Shown: positions 18,359-25,186, counted from the stretch's first letter. The stretch: 25,186 bases of DNA from an uncultured Bacteroides sp. (GCA_900557355.1 USSR01000016.1:1-25186); one strand, 5' to 3'. Numbers and translations are program-made. Notes: generated by a model not told the origin, from the letters alone.

Positions 18359-19501
18359 TTATAACCACTTATTTAAGAAGTCCAAAATCTTTGCCTGTAC
18401 CTTCTTACCGCAGTCATGCGGCATATCCCATAATTCTGTTACTAATTTATCTCCTGCCGAACGACTCTCCCACACTTCATGCATCTCCGCAAAGGCAGCT
18501 CTGACTCCTATCGGAGGGAACAGTTTATCATGTTCTCCATTCAAAAAGAGCATAGGCTTAGGGCAAGCAATAGAAGCAATATGCGGATAATCCAAATAAC
18601 GACGAATACCAGGCAACATATTAGCAAAGCCTCCTCGCTCGCGACCATATTCCCATGAAAACTGGCAATCAGTGGTGGTCATCCAACAGATTGCAGCTCC
18701 AACCTGTATTTTATCTGATAGAGCCGAAAGCATCCAAGCACGATATCCTCCCATAGAGAATCCCATACAGGCAATACGCTTGGGGTCTACCTCAGGCAGG
18801 GTAGCGAGATAGTCCGTAGTATACATATCTTCATAATTCATAAACGCACTCAAACTACGTCCTAACATCATAAAATTCCCAGCATTATCGGCATACTTAC
18901 TACCATCAGCCCCTTCTTTACGCCCGCGTTCACCCCAATAAAGAGCATCAACAGAAATAACCACATAACCATGGGCAGCCAAATAATCACCGGCATATTG
19001 CCCACCATAACAGTTTGCTGCCCAAGCGTCTGCATCATCCAGCACAGCTTTATCTACTCCAAAAGGTCGAATCATTTTCTCTTTACCAATTGTGTAATGC
19101 CCACCATGGTCGTGCAGAAGTACCACAGCCGGAAATGGACCTTCACCATCAGGTATCAATACATAAGCATTCACACGAGAATACCCAGTCAGATTGAAAC
19201 ACAATTTCTTCGCCCGATATCCTTCACGCTGTTCTTCTGCCAATATTTCAGTTTCATACTCGGTAGTATAAGGTGGCGGGGCAAGCATAGCATCCAGCAC
19301 TGTAGCACGTGCCTGCTTACGCCATTTCTTAAAATTCTTTACCGGACTATTCCCCCAAGCCATAGGATATGTCAACTCCTTTTTCAATTGATCTAAAAAG
19401 ACCGGCATTTCCCGTTCTAATTCATAGGCAGGTAAATGTTGAGAAAGGGCGGTTGTCGAAACAACCAGCCCTATCATACCAAATAGCAATCCTTTTACCA
19501 T
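18359..19501 (-). CDS. Secreted alpha/beta-hydrolase, paralogue of the esterase at 17143
   Basis: The 380-residue product has a signal peptide ending near TALSQ (21). The catalytic triad is Ser249 in GFSMGG, Asp325 in NGEHDKLFP and His362 in DMPHDC; the HDHGGH motif is at 130-135. It matches the neighbouring paralogue over its full length but differs around the triad histidine and in the 195-225 loop. This suggests a related ester on a different position or oligosaccharide, and the two are not a fresh duplication. It is the last gene of a minus-strand operon, 9 bases after the AXE1-like esterase and downstream of the CE12-CE8 enzyme. That context supports a role in stripping acetyl or methyl groups from pectic fragments in the periplasm or at the surface. 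A CE19-like or broader acetylxylan-esterase-like assignment is possible. Confidence 0.85.
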   Translation of the reverse strand: MVKGLLFGMIGLVVSTTALSQHLPAYELEREMPVFLDQLKKELTYPMAWGNSPVKNFKKWRKQARATVLDAMLAPPPYTTEYETEILAEEQREGYRAKKLCFNLTGYSRVNAYVLIPDGEGPFPAVVLLHDHGGHYTIGKEKMIRPFGVDKAVLDDADAWAANCYGGQYAGDYLAAHGYVVISVDALYWGERGRKEGADGSKYADNAGNFMMLGRSLSAFMNYEDMYTTDYLATLPEVDPKRIACMGFSMGGYRAWMLSALSDKIQVGAAICWMTTTDCQFSWEYGRERGGFANMLPGIRRYLDYPHIASIACPKPMLFLNGEHDKLFPPIGVRAAFAEMHEVWESRSAGDKLVTELWDMPHDCGKKVQAKILDFLNKWL

Positions 19502-19510
19502 AACTATTAT

Positions 19511-20827
19511 TTATAACAAATGTCTCAATATCCACTTCAACTGTCCGTATTCCGTCGCATCAGAAGTCCAGTGCTCATTAATCGGAGTTATCAGTGCTTC
19601 CTTGGGGCAATCCAACACATTATAAACAGCATAACTGGTAGTAGGCGGACAGGTATCATCATTATATCCCCAAGTGATATAAGTAGGAACTTTAATCATA
19701 CGTGCGAAGTTCACAACATCATAATATGCCATCGTTTTCAGCTTATCCGGAGTATCCATACCCTCTACTCTGAAAAAATGAGGATAGCCACCTGCACGTC
19801 CTGCCTTATAGCCTGCCATATCACTCAATGCCGGATGATTGGCAACGCAAGCTGTTACACGGCTATCCAGTCCGGCAGTAATCAGTGCCAAAGCTCCTCC
19901 CTGGCTGCCGCCCTGGACAATTACATTTTTACCATCCCATTCGGGCAGAGAAGTCAGGAGATCGATACTGCGTACACAACCCAGATAGACACGTTTCATA
20001 TAATAATTATCGTGGTTCTCCAACCCGTTATTTAAATAACCGTTCTCTCTGCCATTAAACGCATTGCTGATTTCCTTAAATTCTTCCGCACTCATCTCCG
20101 GATTCAGGCCATGTATCTCGATTTCGAAACGGATACATCCTTCTTCGGCATAATATTTATGGCGCAGAGGCTCCTTAATAGTTTTAATTCCAGCTCCCGG
20201 AGGGCAAAGTACAACCGGACAAGAACCTTTCACTGCATTCTTAGGATAGAAAAGATAACCATAAATGCACTGTCCACGGTTATTCAGCATTAATTTAATG
20301 AGATAACAATCAACCTTATCCGTACAATACTCCTCTGCAAGCTTTTTAGTATAAGTCAACGGATATTTGGCAGCTTCCGCTTTATTATTTTCCCAGAATT
20401 CTTTAAAATCTTTCGGCATCTGTGTGTAAGGTTGAATCTTTTCCGGTGAAAAGCCTACCTTCACATGATGTTTATAGCTTGTTCCATCCACAGTCGCTGT
20501 CAGACGGCAATCACGGAAACCGGGTTCTCTCATTGTCCCCACAGGTATTACCGCCTTTCCTTGCTTCAAAGTAACGGAACCGGAAGTATCCGCCGGCATC
20601 ATGTCACCACCTATTTCATAAGAAACGGTTACGCCATCCTGCGGAATGCCGTATTTATAGAATTGCACCTCAACCGTAGCTTTCTCTCCGGTCTTATAAA
20701 TCCAGCCAGCATGATTGGGCACGGTCACCCAAAGTACATCACTCCGGTACGGGTAGTTTTCCGCATATACAAATGACAGCGGAAAGATTAGGGCGAACAG
20801 CCATATAAACAAACTCTTTTTCATCAT
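19511..20827 (-). CDS. AXE1/CE7-like secreted acetylesterase with N-terminal Ig-like domain
   Basis: The 438-residue product has a signal peptide ending at VYA (22). An Ig-like beta-sandwich follows at about 25-128 (TGEKATVEVQFYKYG, YEIGGDMM), then an alpha/beta-hydrolase of the acetylxylan esterase AXE1 type. The nucleophile is Ser308 in GGSQGG, the diagnostic CE7 motif. The acid is Asp390 or Asp391 before TCPP, in the position of the CE7 DxxCPP motif. The histidine is His419 in NEHW, where most CE7 enzymes have HE. The usual CE7 RGQ motif is not at its expected place; the RGQ at 184-186 is in a different context. It therefore looks like an AXE1-superfamily branch rather than a textbook CE7. 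It is the second gene of the operon, 148 bases after the CE12-CE8 gene, with a repeat hairpin between. Acetyl removal from pectin is the best guess. Confidence 0.85.
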   Translation of the reverse strand: MMKKSLFIWLFALIFPLSFVYAENYPYRSDVLWVTVPNHAGWIYKTGEKATVEVQFYKYGIPQDGVTVSYEIGGDMMPADTSGSVTLKQGKAVIPVGTMREPGFRDCRLTATVDGTSYKHHVKVGFSPEKIQPYTQMPKDFKEFWENNKAEAAKYPLTYTKKLAEEYCTDKVDCYLIKLMLNNRGQCIYGYLFYPKNAVKGSCPVVLCPPGAGIKTIKEPLRHKYYAEEGCIRFEIEIHGLNPEMSAEEFKEISNAFNGRENGYLNNGLENHDNYYMKRVYLGCVRSIDLLTSLPEWDGKNVIVQGGSQGGALALITAGLDSRVTACVANHPALSDMAGYKAGRAGGYPHFFRVEGMDTPDKLKTMAYYDVVNFARMIKVPTYITWGYNDDTCPPTTSYAVYNVLDCPKEALITPINEHWTSDATEYGQLKWILRHLL

Positions 20828-20886
20828 TATATTTTCAGTATTATCACATTATTTTACCACACGCAAAGAACATCTTCCTACCAAGT

Positions 20887-20959
20887 CCGTATCAACTCCG
20901 TGTCAAGGCCGTGTCAAGGCCGTAGTTATGAACACGGAGATGGTACGGAGATGATACGG
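20887..20959. repeat. 11-bp-period tandem/inverted repeat forming a long intercistronic hairpin
   Basis: The left side is a run of 11-bp units starting at 20886 (TCCGTATCAAC), 20897 (TCCGTGTCAAG), 20908 (GCCGTGTCAAG) and a partial unit at 20919. The right side is the opposite orientation in the same period: 20933 (CACGGAGATGG), 20944 (TACGGAGATGA), then TACGG. The outer arms 20887-20901 and 20945-20959 pair over 15 bp with one mismatch. Inner segments (CCGTGT with ACACGG, 909-914 and 932-937 of this block) pair again after an internal loop. It lies between the CE12-CE8 stop and the AXE1-like start on their shared transcript. It could protect the upstream message, attenuate downstream expression, or be a dispersed genomic repeat. 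Confidence 0.85.
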
Positions 20960-20975
20960 TTTTGACAAATGCCGG

Positions 20976-22742
20976 TCAGCGCTTTATGCTTAATAATTCA
21001 TTCCCATTTTTTACCGGATTCCAACCATCCTCTCCAGTAAGTATGGAATCTATTTCATAACCTTTAAGATTCTTCAGTTGATGTGAGAAAGGTACACGTG
21101 CTTTTGGATTGGCACCTTCACCCGTACTTTCATATTCTGCATAGAATGCGGTCTTTTCCGCTTCCTTTTTACCCCAGTTATTCCAACCGGCAGGAGCAAT
21201 ATGCTTGCCTAAATTGCAACGAATAAATACAGCCTGCGCATACGAACGCCAGGGACGCGACAAATAAACATCCTGTACACCCTCAGCAGCCGTCAGTCGG
21301 CAATCATAAAATACATAACCATATTTCTGCCCTTGATCCGTAGAAGGTGCTGTCACATAGCCCCCACCTTTACTATGAATGTGACAACGATTGAATACAG
21401 CCGTAGACCAGCCAAAGATAAAATCGACCGTACCTTCTATATAGCAATCTTCATAGTACTGGCGACAACCTTTTCCATAGGTATAGAGCGTATCTTGGAA
21501 ACCAAGGAAACGACAGTTTTTGAAAAAAACACGATCAGCACTTACAAAACAGGCTACAGCCTGTCCTACCGGCCCCGAGGAATTCTCAAACGTAATATTC
21601 TCGGCATAAAAGTCCGGAGCATAAATATAGCAGGAAGAAGAACCGGAAGTTCCTTTTTCTCCACCAAAGCAATTCTTCTTCTGCGCATAATCATCATACG
21701 AAAGTATAGCACCCTCCTGACCTATCAAGGAAATATTAATTTTGCTTTCGGGTACTACAATTTTCTCTTTATACACACCTTTACGCACCAATATCGTAGT
21801 ACGGATATTCTTGCGGAAATCGGGAACAGCATCAATGGCTTCCTGTACAGTGAAAAAGTCTCCGCTACCATCCTGTGCTACTACGAAATCATAATGACGT
21901 ACATACTTAGCCAATTCCGGTACTTCCTTAGCAATGGCATCCATAGCCAGACCGGCTACAATGCGACCACCGTGTACATTCAAGTGGGTATTATCTTCAC
22001 GTCCTTTAGGTATAGCGGCAACCTGATTGGCAGGTACCCACATGAACAGCTTTTTAGAGTCTACCGGTCCCATGCCTTCTACCAGATCGTGCGTAATCTT
22101 ATTCATATCCACAAATGCAACACCCAGTTCTTTCGCTACATTTCGCGGAGAGTCCAGATAGGCTCCGTGCGTATCAATCAACTTGTCACCTTCAGCAACA
22201 GCCGGCTGTTCCGAAGCTTCCCGCTTTGCATCCGGATTCACACCCTTCTGTATATCATCCTGACTAATAGCTTGAGCAACTGCATTCCCATCCGCTGCAC
22301 CGAAGTTTCGGCGCACAATGGAGTTAAACAAAACAGGGATACCTCCCTTAGCACGTGTTTCGTTTACAAAACGTTTCAGGTTTTCATCAAAAGTACTTCC
22401 CGGAGCTGTATACCGCTTTGGGTCGGACTTCTCATCATTGTGACCGAATTGGATAAATACATAATCACCTTTCTTCACTTGTGAGATTACCTTCTCCCAG
22501 CGCCCTTCATCAATAAAGCTCTTGGAACTCCGCCCGTTTACGGCATGATTATCCACACGTATTTCCTCGGAGAGATAACCGGGCAACATTTGCCCCCACC
22601 CCCGTTCCGGATTTTCACCCATCAATGACTTATTAGCCATAGTGGAGTCTCCGATCATAAAAATCGTAATCACTGGTTTGTCAGCCTTAAAAGCAGAAAG
22701 CAGAAAAAACAACCCCAGTAATAATGTCAACTTATGTTTCAT
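20976..22742 (-). CDS. CE12-CE8 fusion: SGNH pectin acetylesterase joined to pectin methylesterase
   Basis: This 588-residue exported bifunctional enzyme starts with a signal peptide near residues 1-20. The N-terminal SGNH/GDSL domain (about 23-280) has Ser33 in GDST, Gly70 in NGRSS, Asn102 in GHND and Asp250/His253 in DNTHLN. This is the CE12 rhamnogalacturonan-acetylesterase set. It contains about 40 extra Ala/Asp/Glu-rich residues between NSIVRRNF and DTHGAY (about 148-188). The C-terminal beta-helix (about 284-575) is CE8: GSGDF (292-296), Gln394 in GQAVA, Gln416 in GFQDTLY, Asp440 in TVDFIFGW and Arg496 in SRPWR. Both active sites look complete, so one chain could remove acetyl and methyl esters from the same pectin. 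It heads a minus-strand operon with the AXE1-like and alpha/beta-hydrolase esterases, and is divergent from the cupin gene. Confidence 0.95.
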   Translation of the reverse strand: MKHKLTLLLGLFFLLSAFKADKPVITIFMIGDSTMANKSLMGENPERGWGQMLPGYLSEEIRVDNHAVNGRSSKSFIDEGRWEKVISQVKKGDYVFIQFGHNDEKSDPKRYTAPGSTFDENLKRFVNETRAKGGIPVLFNSIVRRNFGAADGNAVAQAISQDDIQKGVNPDAKREASEQPAVAEGDKLIDTHGAYLDSPRNVAKELGVAFVDMNKITHDLVEGMGPVDSKKLFMWVPANQVAAIPKGREDNTHLNVHGGRIVAGLAMDAIAKEVPELAKYVRHYDFVVAQDGSGDFFTVQEAIDAVPDFRKNIRTTILVRKGVYKEKIVVPESKINISLIGQEGAILSYDDYAQKKNCFGGEKGTSGSSSCYIYAPDFYAENITFENSSGPVGQAVACFVSADRVFFKNCRFLGFQDTLYTYGKGCRQYYEDCYIEGTVDFIFGWSTAVFNRCHIHSKGGGYVTAPSTDQGQKYGYVFYDCRLTAAEGVQDVYLSRPWRSYAQAVFIRCNLGKHIAPAGWNNWGKKEAEKTAFYAEYESTGEGANPKARVPFSHQLKNLKGYEIDSILTGEDGWNPVKNGNELLSIKR

Positions 22743-22781
22743 AGTTCATTATATATAAATAGTATTCTTAGTTTCCGGCTG

Positions 22782-22789
22782 CAATATTA
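22782..22789 (-). promoter_or_regulatory. Putative -7 box for the CE12-CE8 operon
   Basis: The minus strand reads TAATATTG, one base from TAnnTTTG, 39 bases before the ATG at 22742. No convincing -33 element is seen. The 148-bp gap is shared with the divergent cupin promoter. Confidence 0.35.
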
Positions 22790-22853
22790 CCTAAAAACAG
22801 AGGGTTTTAAGGGTAAAAAAAGTCGCAATCGGTAGAAAAATTAATATTAATCG

Positions 22854-22861
22854 TATATTTG
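22854..22861 (+). promoter_or_regulatory. Putative Bacteroides -7 box for the cupin gene
   Basis: TATATTTG matches TAnnTTTG exactly and lies 29 bases before the ATG at 22891. The leader would be about 20 nt. The -33 region is not recognisable. Confidence 0.5.
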
Positions 22862-22890
22862 CCGGTAAAATAATCAATCTGACTGGCAAA

Positions 22891-23238
22891 ATGGAAAAGA
22901 CAAGAAGCAACACCTTCATTCTTGAAAAAGAAATAGTATGGGAACCTGCAGGTGAAGGAGTGGTACGCCAAATCATGGGTTACGATGGACAAGTGATGCT
23001 TGTAAAAGTGAAATTCGAGCAAGGAGCTGTCGGTACACCACATACTCACTATCATACACAAACCACTTATGTGGCAAGCGGTAAATTTGAATTTACCGTA
23101 AATGGTGAAAAACAAATTGTAGAAACCGGAGACGGTGTTTACATCGAACCGGATGCAGTACATGGCTGTGTATGCCTTGAGGCTGGTATCCTGATAGACT
23201 GTTTCAGCCCCATGAGAGCAGATTTTCTAAAGCGCTAA
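22891..23238 (+). CDS. kdgF: Small cytoplasmic cupin, KdgF-like (unsaturated uronate linearisation)
   Basis: This 115-residue single-domain cupin has no signal peptide, so it is cytoplasmic. Cupin motif 1 is PHTHYHTQTTYVASGKFEF: His51, His53 and Gln57, with His91 of motif 2 (EPDAVHG), are the likely metal ligands. The spacing H-x-H-x-H-x-Q matches KdgF, which converts 4,5-unsaturated galacturonate to its linear keto form. The length (about 110 residues) also fits. Context supports this: GH105 releases exactly that unsaturated sugar and is encoded close by. The gene is alone on the plus strand, divergent from CE12-CE8 and convergent with the CE8 gene. Small cupins are hard to assign by motif alone, so the symbol is tentative. 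Confidence 0.7.
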   Translation: MEKTRSNTFILEKEIVWEPAGEGVVRQIMGYDGQVMLVKVKFEQGAVGTPHTHYHTQTTYVASGKFEFTVNGEKQIVETGDGVYIEPDAVHGCVCLEAGILIDCFSPMRADFLKR

Positions 23239-23240
23239 AT

Positions 23241-23318
23241 CCTGTCTGCAAGAAATTAACTTCTTGCGAACAAAAAGTTAACTTCCTGTCGACAAGGAAT
23301 TAAGTTCTTGCAGGCAGG
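23241..23318. terminator. Long hairpin formed by the 22-bp repeats, likely bidirectional terminator
   Basis: Positions 23241-23266 pair with 23293-23318 over 26 nt with 22 Watson-Crick pairs, two G-T pairs and two mismatches. The 26-nt loop holds the 10-bp palindrome AAGTTAACTT (23275-23284). There is no long U-tract on either side, so it may act as a barrier or 3'-end stabiliser for two convergent transcripts rather than a classic terminator. Confidence 0.5.
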
Positions 23319-23329
23319 AAGTTAAGTTG
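23242..23329. repeat. Four degenerate 22-bp tandem repeats filling a convergent intergenic gap
   Basis: Units begin at 23242, 23264, 23286 and 23308. Within each unit, CA at positions 8-9 is nearly always kept and TTAA at 15-18 is invariant, followed by CTT or GTT. Units 1 and 3 start CTGT; units 2 and 4 start TTGC. Units 1-2 have C and units 3-4 have G at position 19, so the array is also near-symmetrical. The array ends on the base before the CE8 stop codon and begins three bases after the cupin stop. Confidence 0.85.
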
Positions 23330-24298
23330 TTATTTTGCAGGTTTCCAATCACTACACATTTTATAGATGTAACTCAGATCATCATATCGTGCAGCTTCCT
23401 TTTTCGTCAATTGTTTCGCCCACTTCACACGATCGGTTGCCGGAGCACCTTCTCCCGTACTTCCATATTCAGCATAACGGGCGGTCTTCTCATTTTCTAC
23501 ATTTCCCCAGTTATGCCAACCTTCGGGACGGATATGTTTGCCCATTTCGCAATTGATAAATACGGTAGCGGCATATGGACGCCAGGGACGTCCCAGATAT
23601 ACCTTATCCACACCGGGGTCGGCAGTCAGCCGGCAGTTCTTGAAAACATATCCCACCGCAATATCTTTAGGCGTAGAAGCTGCCGTTACGTATGAATTGG
23701 TTTTACTCCGTATCTCACAGTTCTCAAACAATGCGGTAGAAGGACCAAATATAAAATCGGTAGTGCCATCAATATAGCAATCTACAAAATAGAGCCGTGT
23801 ACCGGCAGCACCTGTATAAATAGTATCCTGATTACCCAAAATACGGCAGTTTATGAATACCAGTTTATCACCTTCCGTATGGAGTGCCACGGCTTGTCCC
23901 AGCCTGGCGGCATTATTTTCTATAGTCAGATTCCTGAAAGTTATGCTATTCCCCTCCACTTTCAGTGTGTAAGTGCGAAAAGTACCCATTTTATTAATAT
24001 TGGCGTGATCATCATACGTGATAATCGTGTTTTCCACACTTTCACCAATGAATTCCACATTCTGCAACCAGGAAGGGATAACCACTTTTTCTTTATAAGT
24101 ACCATTCTTTACCAGTACCGTCACTTTATAATCCATAAAAGCCCGAATACCTTCCATAGCTTCCGTCAAGGTGCGATAGTCTCCCGAGCCATCGCGAGAT
24201 ACAACAATCGTATCCTTCCATTGCGTCTGTGCCGACAATGGGATGATCCCCACCAAGAGAAGAACTATACCGCATAAATAATAAGCCAGTCGTTTCAT
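23330..24298 (-). CDS. Secreted pectin methylesterase, CE8
   Basis: This 322-residue right-handed beta-helix pectinesterase removes methyl esters from homogalacturonan, making it accessible to lyases and GH105. The signal peptide ends near PLSAQ (24). The CE8 motifs are all present: DGSGDYRTLTEA (36-47), Gln135 in GQAVA, Gln157 and Asp158 in GNQDTIY, Asp181 in TTDFIFG and Arg237 in GRPWRPYA. The length is that of a bare catalytic domain. It is related to the CE8 half of the fusion at 20976 but not a close copy: the segment between GESVENTIITYDDHA and GQAVA is shorter, lacking the Gly/Ser-rich stretch found there. It starts 4 bases after the GH105 stop, so the two are co-transcribed, and it ends at the 22-bp repeat array. 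Confidence 0.95.
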   Translation of the reverse strand: MKRLAYYLCGIVLLLVGIIPLSAQTQWKDTIVVSRDGSGDYRTLTEAMEGIRAFMDYKVTVLVKNGTYKEKVVIPSWLQNVEFIGESVENTIITYDDHANINKMGTFRTYTLKVEGNSITFRNLTIENNAARLGQAVALHTEGDKLVFINCRILGNQDTIYTGAAGTRLYFVDCYIDGTTDFIFGPSTALFENCEIRSKTNSYVTAASTPKDIAVGYVFKNCRLTADPGVDKVYLGRPWRPYAATVFINCEMGKHIRPEGWHNWGNVENEKTARYAEYGSTGEGAPATDRVKWAKQLTKKEAARYDDLSYIYKMCSDWKPAK

Positions 24299-24302
24299 TG
24301 TC

Positions 24303-25186
24303 CTATTTTTGATTAACGATTTCTTTTACTTGCTGCAAACGCTCCCATTCCAGGCTTGCCATGATAAATGGACCTACTGCTTTGGGGTCATTGCTACGGA
24401 TTGTCTCATTTATATAATAGGTGTAATCACCCATACGGTAATTCTTACCGCCTAATCCGGCAACTGCACAAGCTTTCGTAATAGTTACCACACCATCTTT
24501 ATCTACTTCGATGAAGTTATCGAGAATGCCCTGGTAGCCTTTGAGAGCTACTTTTAGATATGACTTATCAATATATCCTTTACGAACCGCCTTAAACAAA
24601 GCATAAACAAACATAGTAGAACAAGAAGACTCCAAATAGTTTCCCTTCTCACCGCTTTTATCCAGTACCTGATACCACAGTCCTGTCTTCGGATCCTGTA
24701 TACGCTTCACCTGTGCAGCAATATTGTTCAAGATAACCAGCATGGAATCACGACCAGCTTCATGTTTCGGAATAAAATCCAACGCATCTACAAATGCCAT
24801 TGCATACCAGCCCATAGCACGTCCCCAGCTATGCTGAGACTGTCCGGTGACAGGATCTGCCCAACGTTCCTTGCGACTGACGTCACAGGCATGACGGTAA
24901 AGACCGTTCTTGGGGTCATAAGTATGGCGGGCTACTGTAATAAACTGATTGACAATATCCTGATAATCCTGTACACGGTTGTTACGAAAAGCATATTCGG
25001 CATAGAAAGGTGCTCCCATATAAATGCCATCCAGCCACATCTGATTGGGATAAACTTTCTTATGCCAGAAACCTCCATCCTCATTGCGTGGATGGGTATT
25101 GAGCTGGCTACGCAACAGGTCTATAGCTTTCTTATATTTCTCATCTTTCGTCTGTTCATAAATACGAAACAGGAATTTACCAGAGT
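24303..25186 (-). CDS. GH105 unsaturated (rhamno)galacturonyl hydrolase, N-terminus outside window
   Basis: The open frame continues to the right edge, so the 293 residues seen are the C-terminal part of the protein; the start lies beyond 25186. GH105 enzymes are (alpha/alpha)6 barrels that remove the 4,5-unsaturated uronic acid left by pectate or rhamnogalacturonan lyases at the non-reducing end. Family features visible are NEDGGFWHKKVYPNQMWLDG, MGAPFYAEYA, the SQHSWGRAMGWYAMA core and YLESSCSTMFVYAL. An apparent start at 25115 is only a TTG inside the frame; SGKFLFRIYEQTKDEKYKKA upstream is in frame and looks like genuine helix. Its product would feed the KdgF-like cupin. It is co-transcribed with the CE8 gene 4 bases downstream. 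Cell location depends on the missing N-terminus. Confidence 0.92.
   Translation of the reverse strand, partial: SGKFLFRIYEQTKDEKYKKAIDLLRSQLNTHPRNEDGGFWHKKVYPNQMWLDGIYMGAPFYAEYAFRNNRVQDYQDIVNQFITVARHTYDPKNGLYRHACDVSRKERWADPVTGQSQHSWGRAMGWYAMAFVDALDFIPKHEAGRDSMLVILNNIAAQVKRIQDPKTGLWYQVLDKSGEKGNYLESSCSTMFVYALFKAVRKGYIDKSYLKVALKGYQGILDNFIEVDKDGVVTITKACAVAGLGGKNYRMGDYTYYINETIRSNDPKAVGPFIMASLEWERLQQVKEIVNQK

Noticed and set aside
21333..22484. 383-codon open frame antisense to the CE12-CE8 gene
   Set aside because: It lies wholly inside a gene with two intact catalytic domains. Its translation is rich in Ile, Tyr, Arg, Ser and Thr with no recognisable domain, as expected for a shadow frame.
23242..23329. 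CRISPR array
   Set aside because: The 22-bp units are directly adjacent with no spacers, are degenerate, and no cas gene is present in the window.
25113..25115. Start of the GH105 gene at 25115
   Set aside because: The codon is TTG, and the frame stays open with family-like helical sequence to the window edge, so the gene is truncated by the window rather than starting here.

Overview
The window is part of a pectin-targeting polysaccharide utilisation locus (PUL) from a Bacteroides-type genome. The evidence for the organism is: SusC/SusD pairs with Bacteroidetes-style lipoprotein signals, a hybrid two-component regulator, TAnnTTTG-type promoter boxes, and starts without Shine-Dalgarno sequences. 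The genus is an inference; the species cannot be read from the sequence.

Plus-strand half (1-12494). After the tail of an unidentified upstream gene and its terminator come two tandem outer-membrane uptake operons. Operon A (405-7224) is SusC-like / SusD-like / a surface lipoprotein with FN3-like and beta-helix (DUF4957/DUF5123-like) parts, ending at a strong hairpin terminator. Operon B (7479-12494) is a second, divergent SusC/SusD pair without its own third lipoprotein.

Regulator (12616-17060, minus). A hybrid two-component system (HTCS) is encoded here. It is split into two reading frames by one missing base near 14810, so the periplasmic sensor is separated from the kinase/receiver/AraC half. 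This is the most consequential anomaly in the window.

Enzyme half (17143-25186). Six esterase domains lie in five genes: two paralogous alpha/beta-hydrolases that converge on each other (17143-18297 plus, 18359-19501 minus), an AXE1/CE7-like esterase, a CE12-CE8 fusion, and a single-domain CE8 pectin methylesterase. A GH105 unsaturated galacturonyl hydrolase runs off the right edge. A small cytoplasmic cupin resembling KdgF sits between the two CE8 genes on the opposite strand. Together these suggest import of pectic oligosaccharides, removal of methyl and acetyl esters, release of unsaturated uronic acid by GH105, and its onward conversion by the cupin. No polysaccharide lyase or GH28 is in the window; they probably lie outside it.

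Two intergenic gaps carry unusual short-period repeats that fold as long hairpins: an 11-bp-period inverted array (20887-20959) inside an operon, and four 22-bp tandem units (23242-23329) filling a convergent gap. No tRNA, rRNA, insertion sequence or CRISPR array was seen, and no gene-free stretch exceeds 300 bases.
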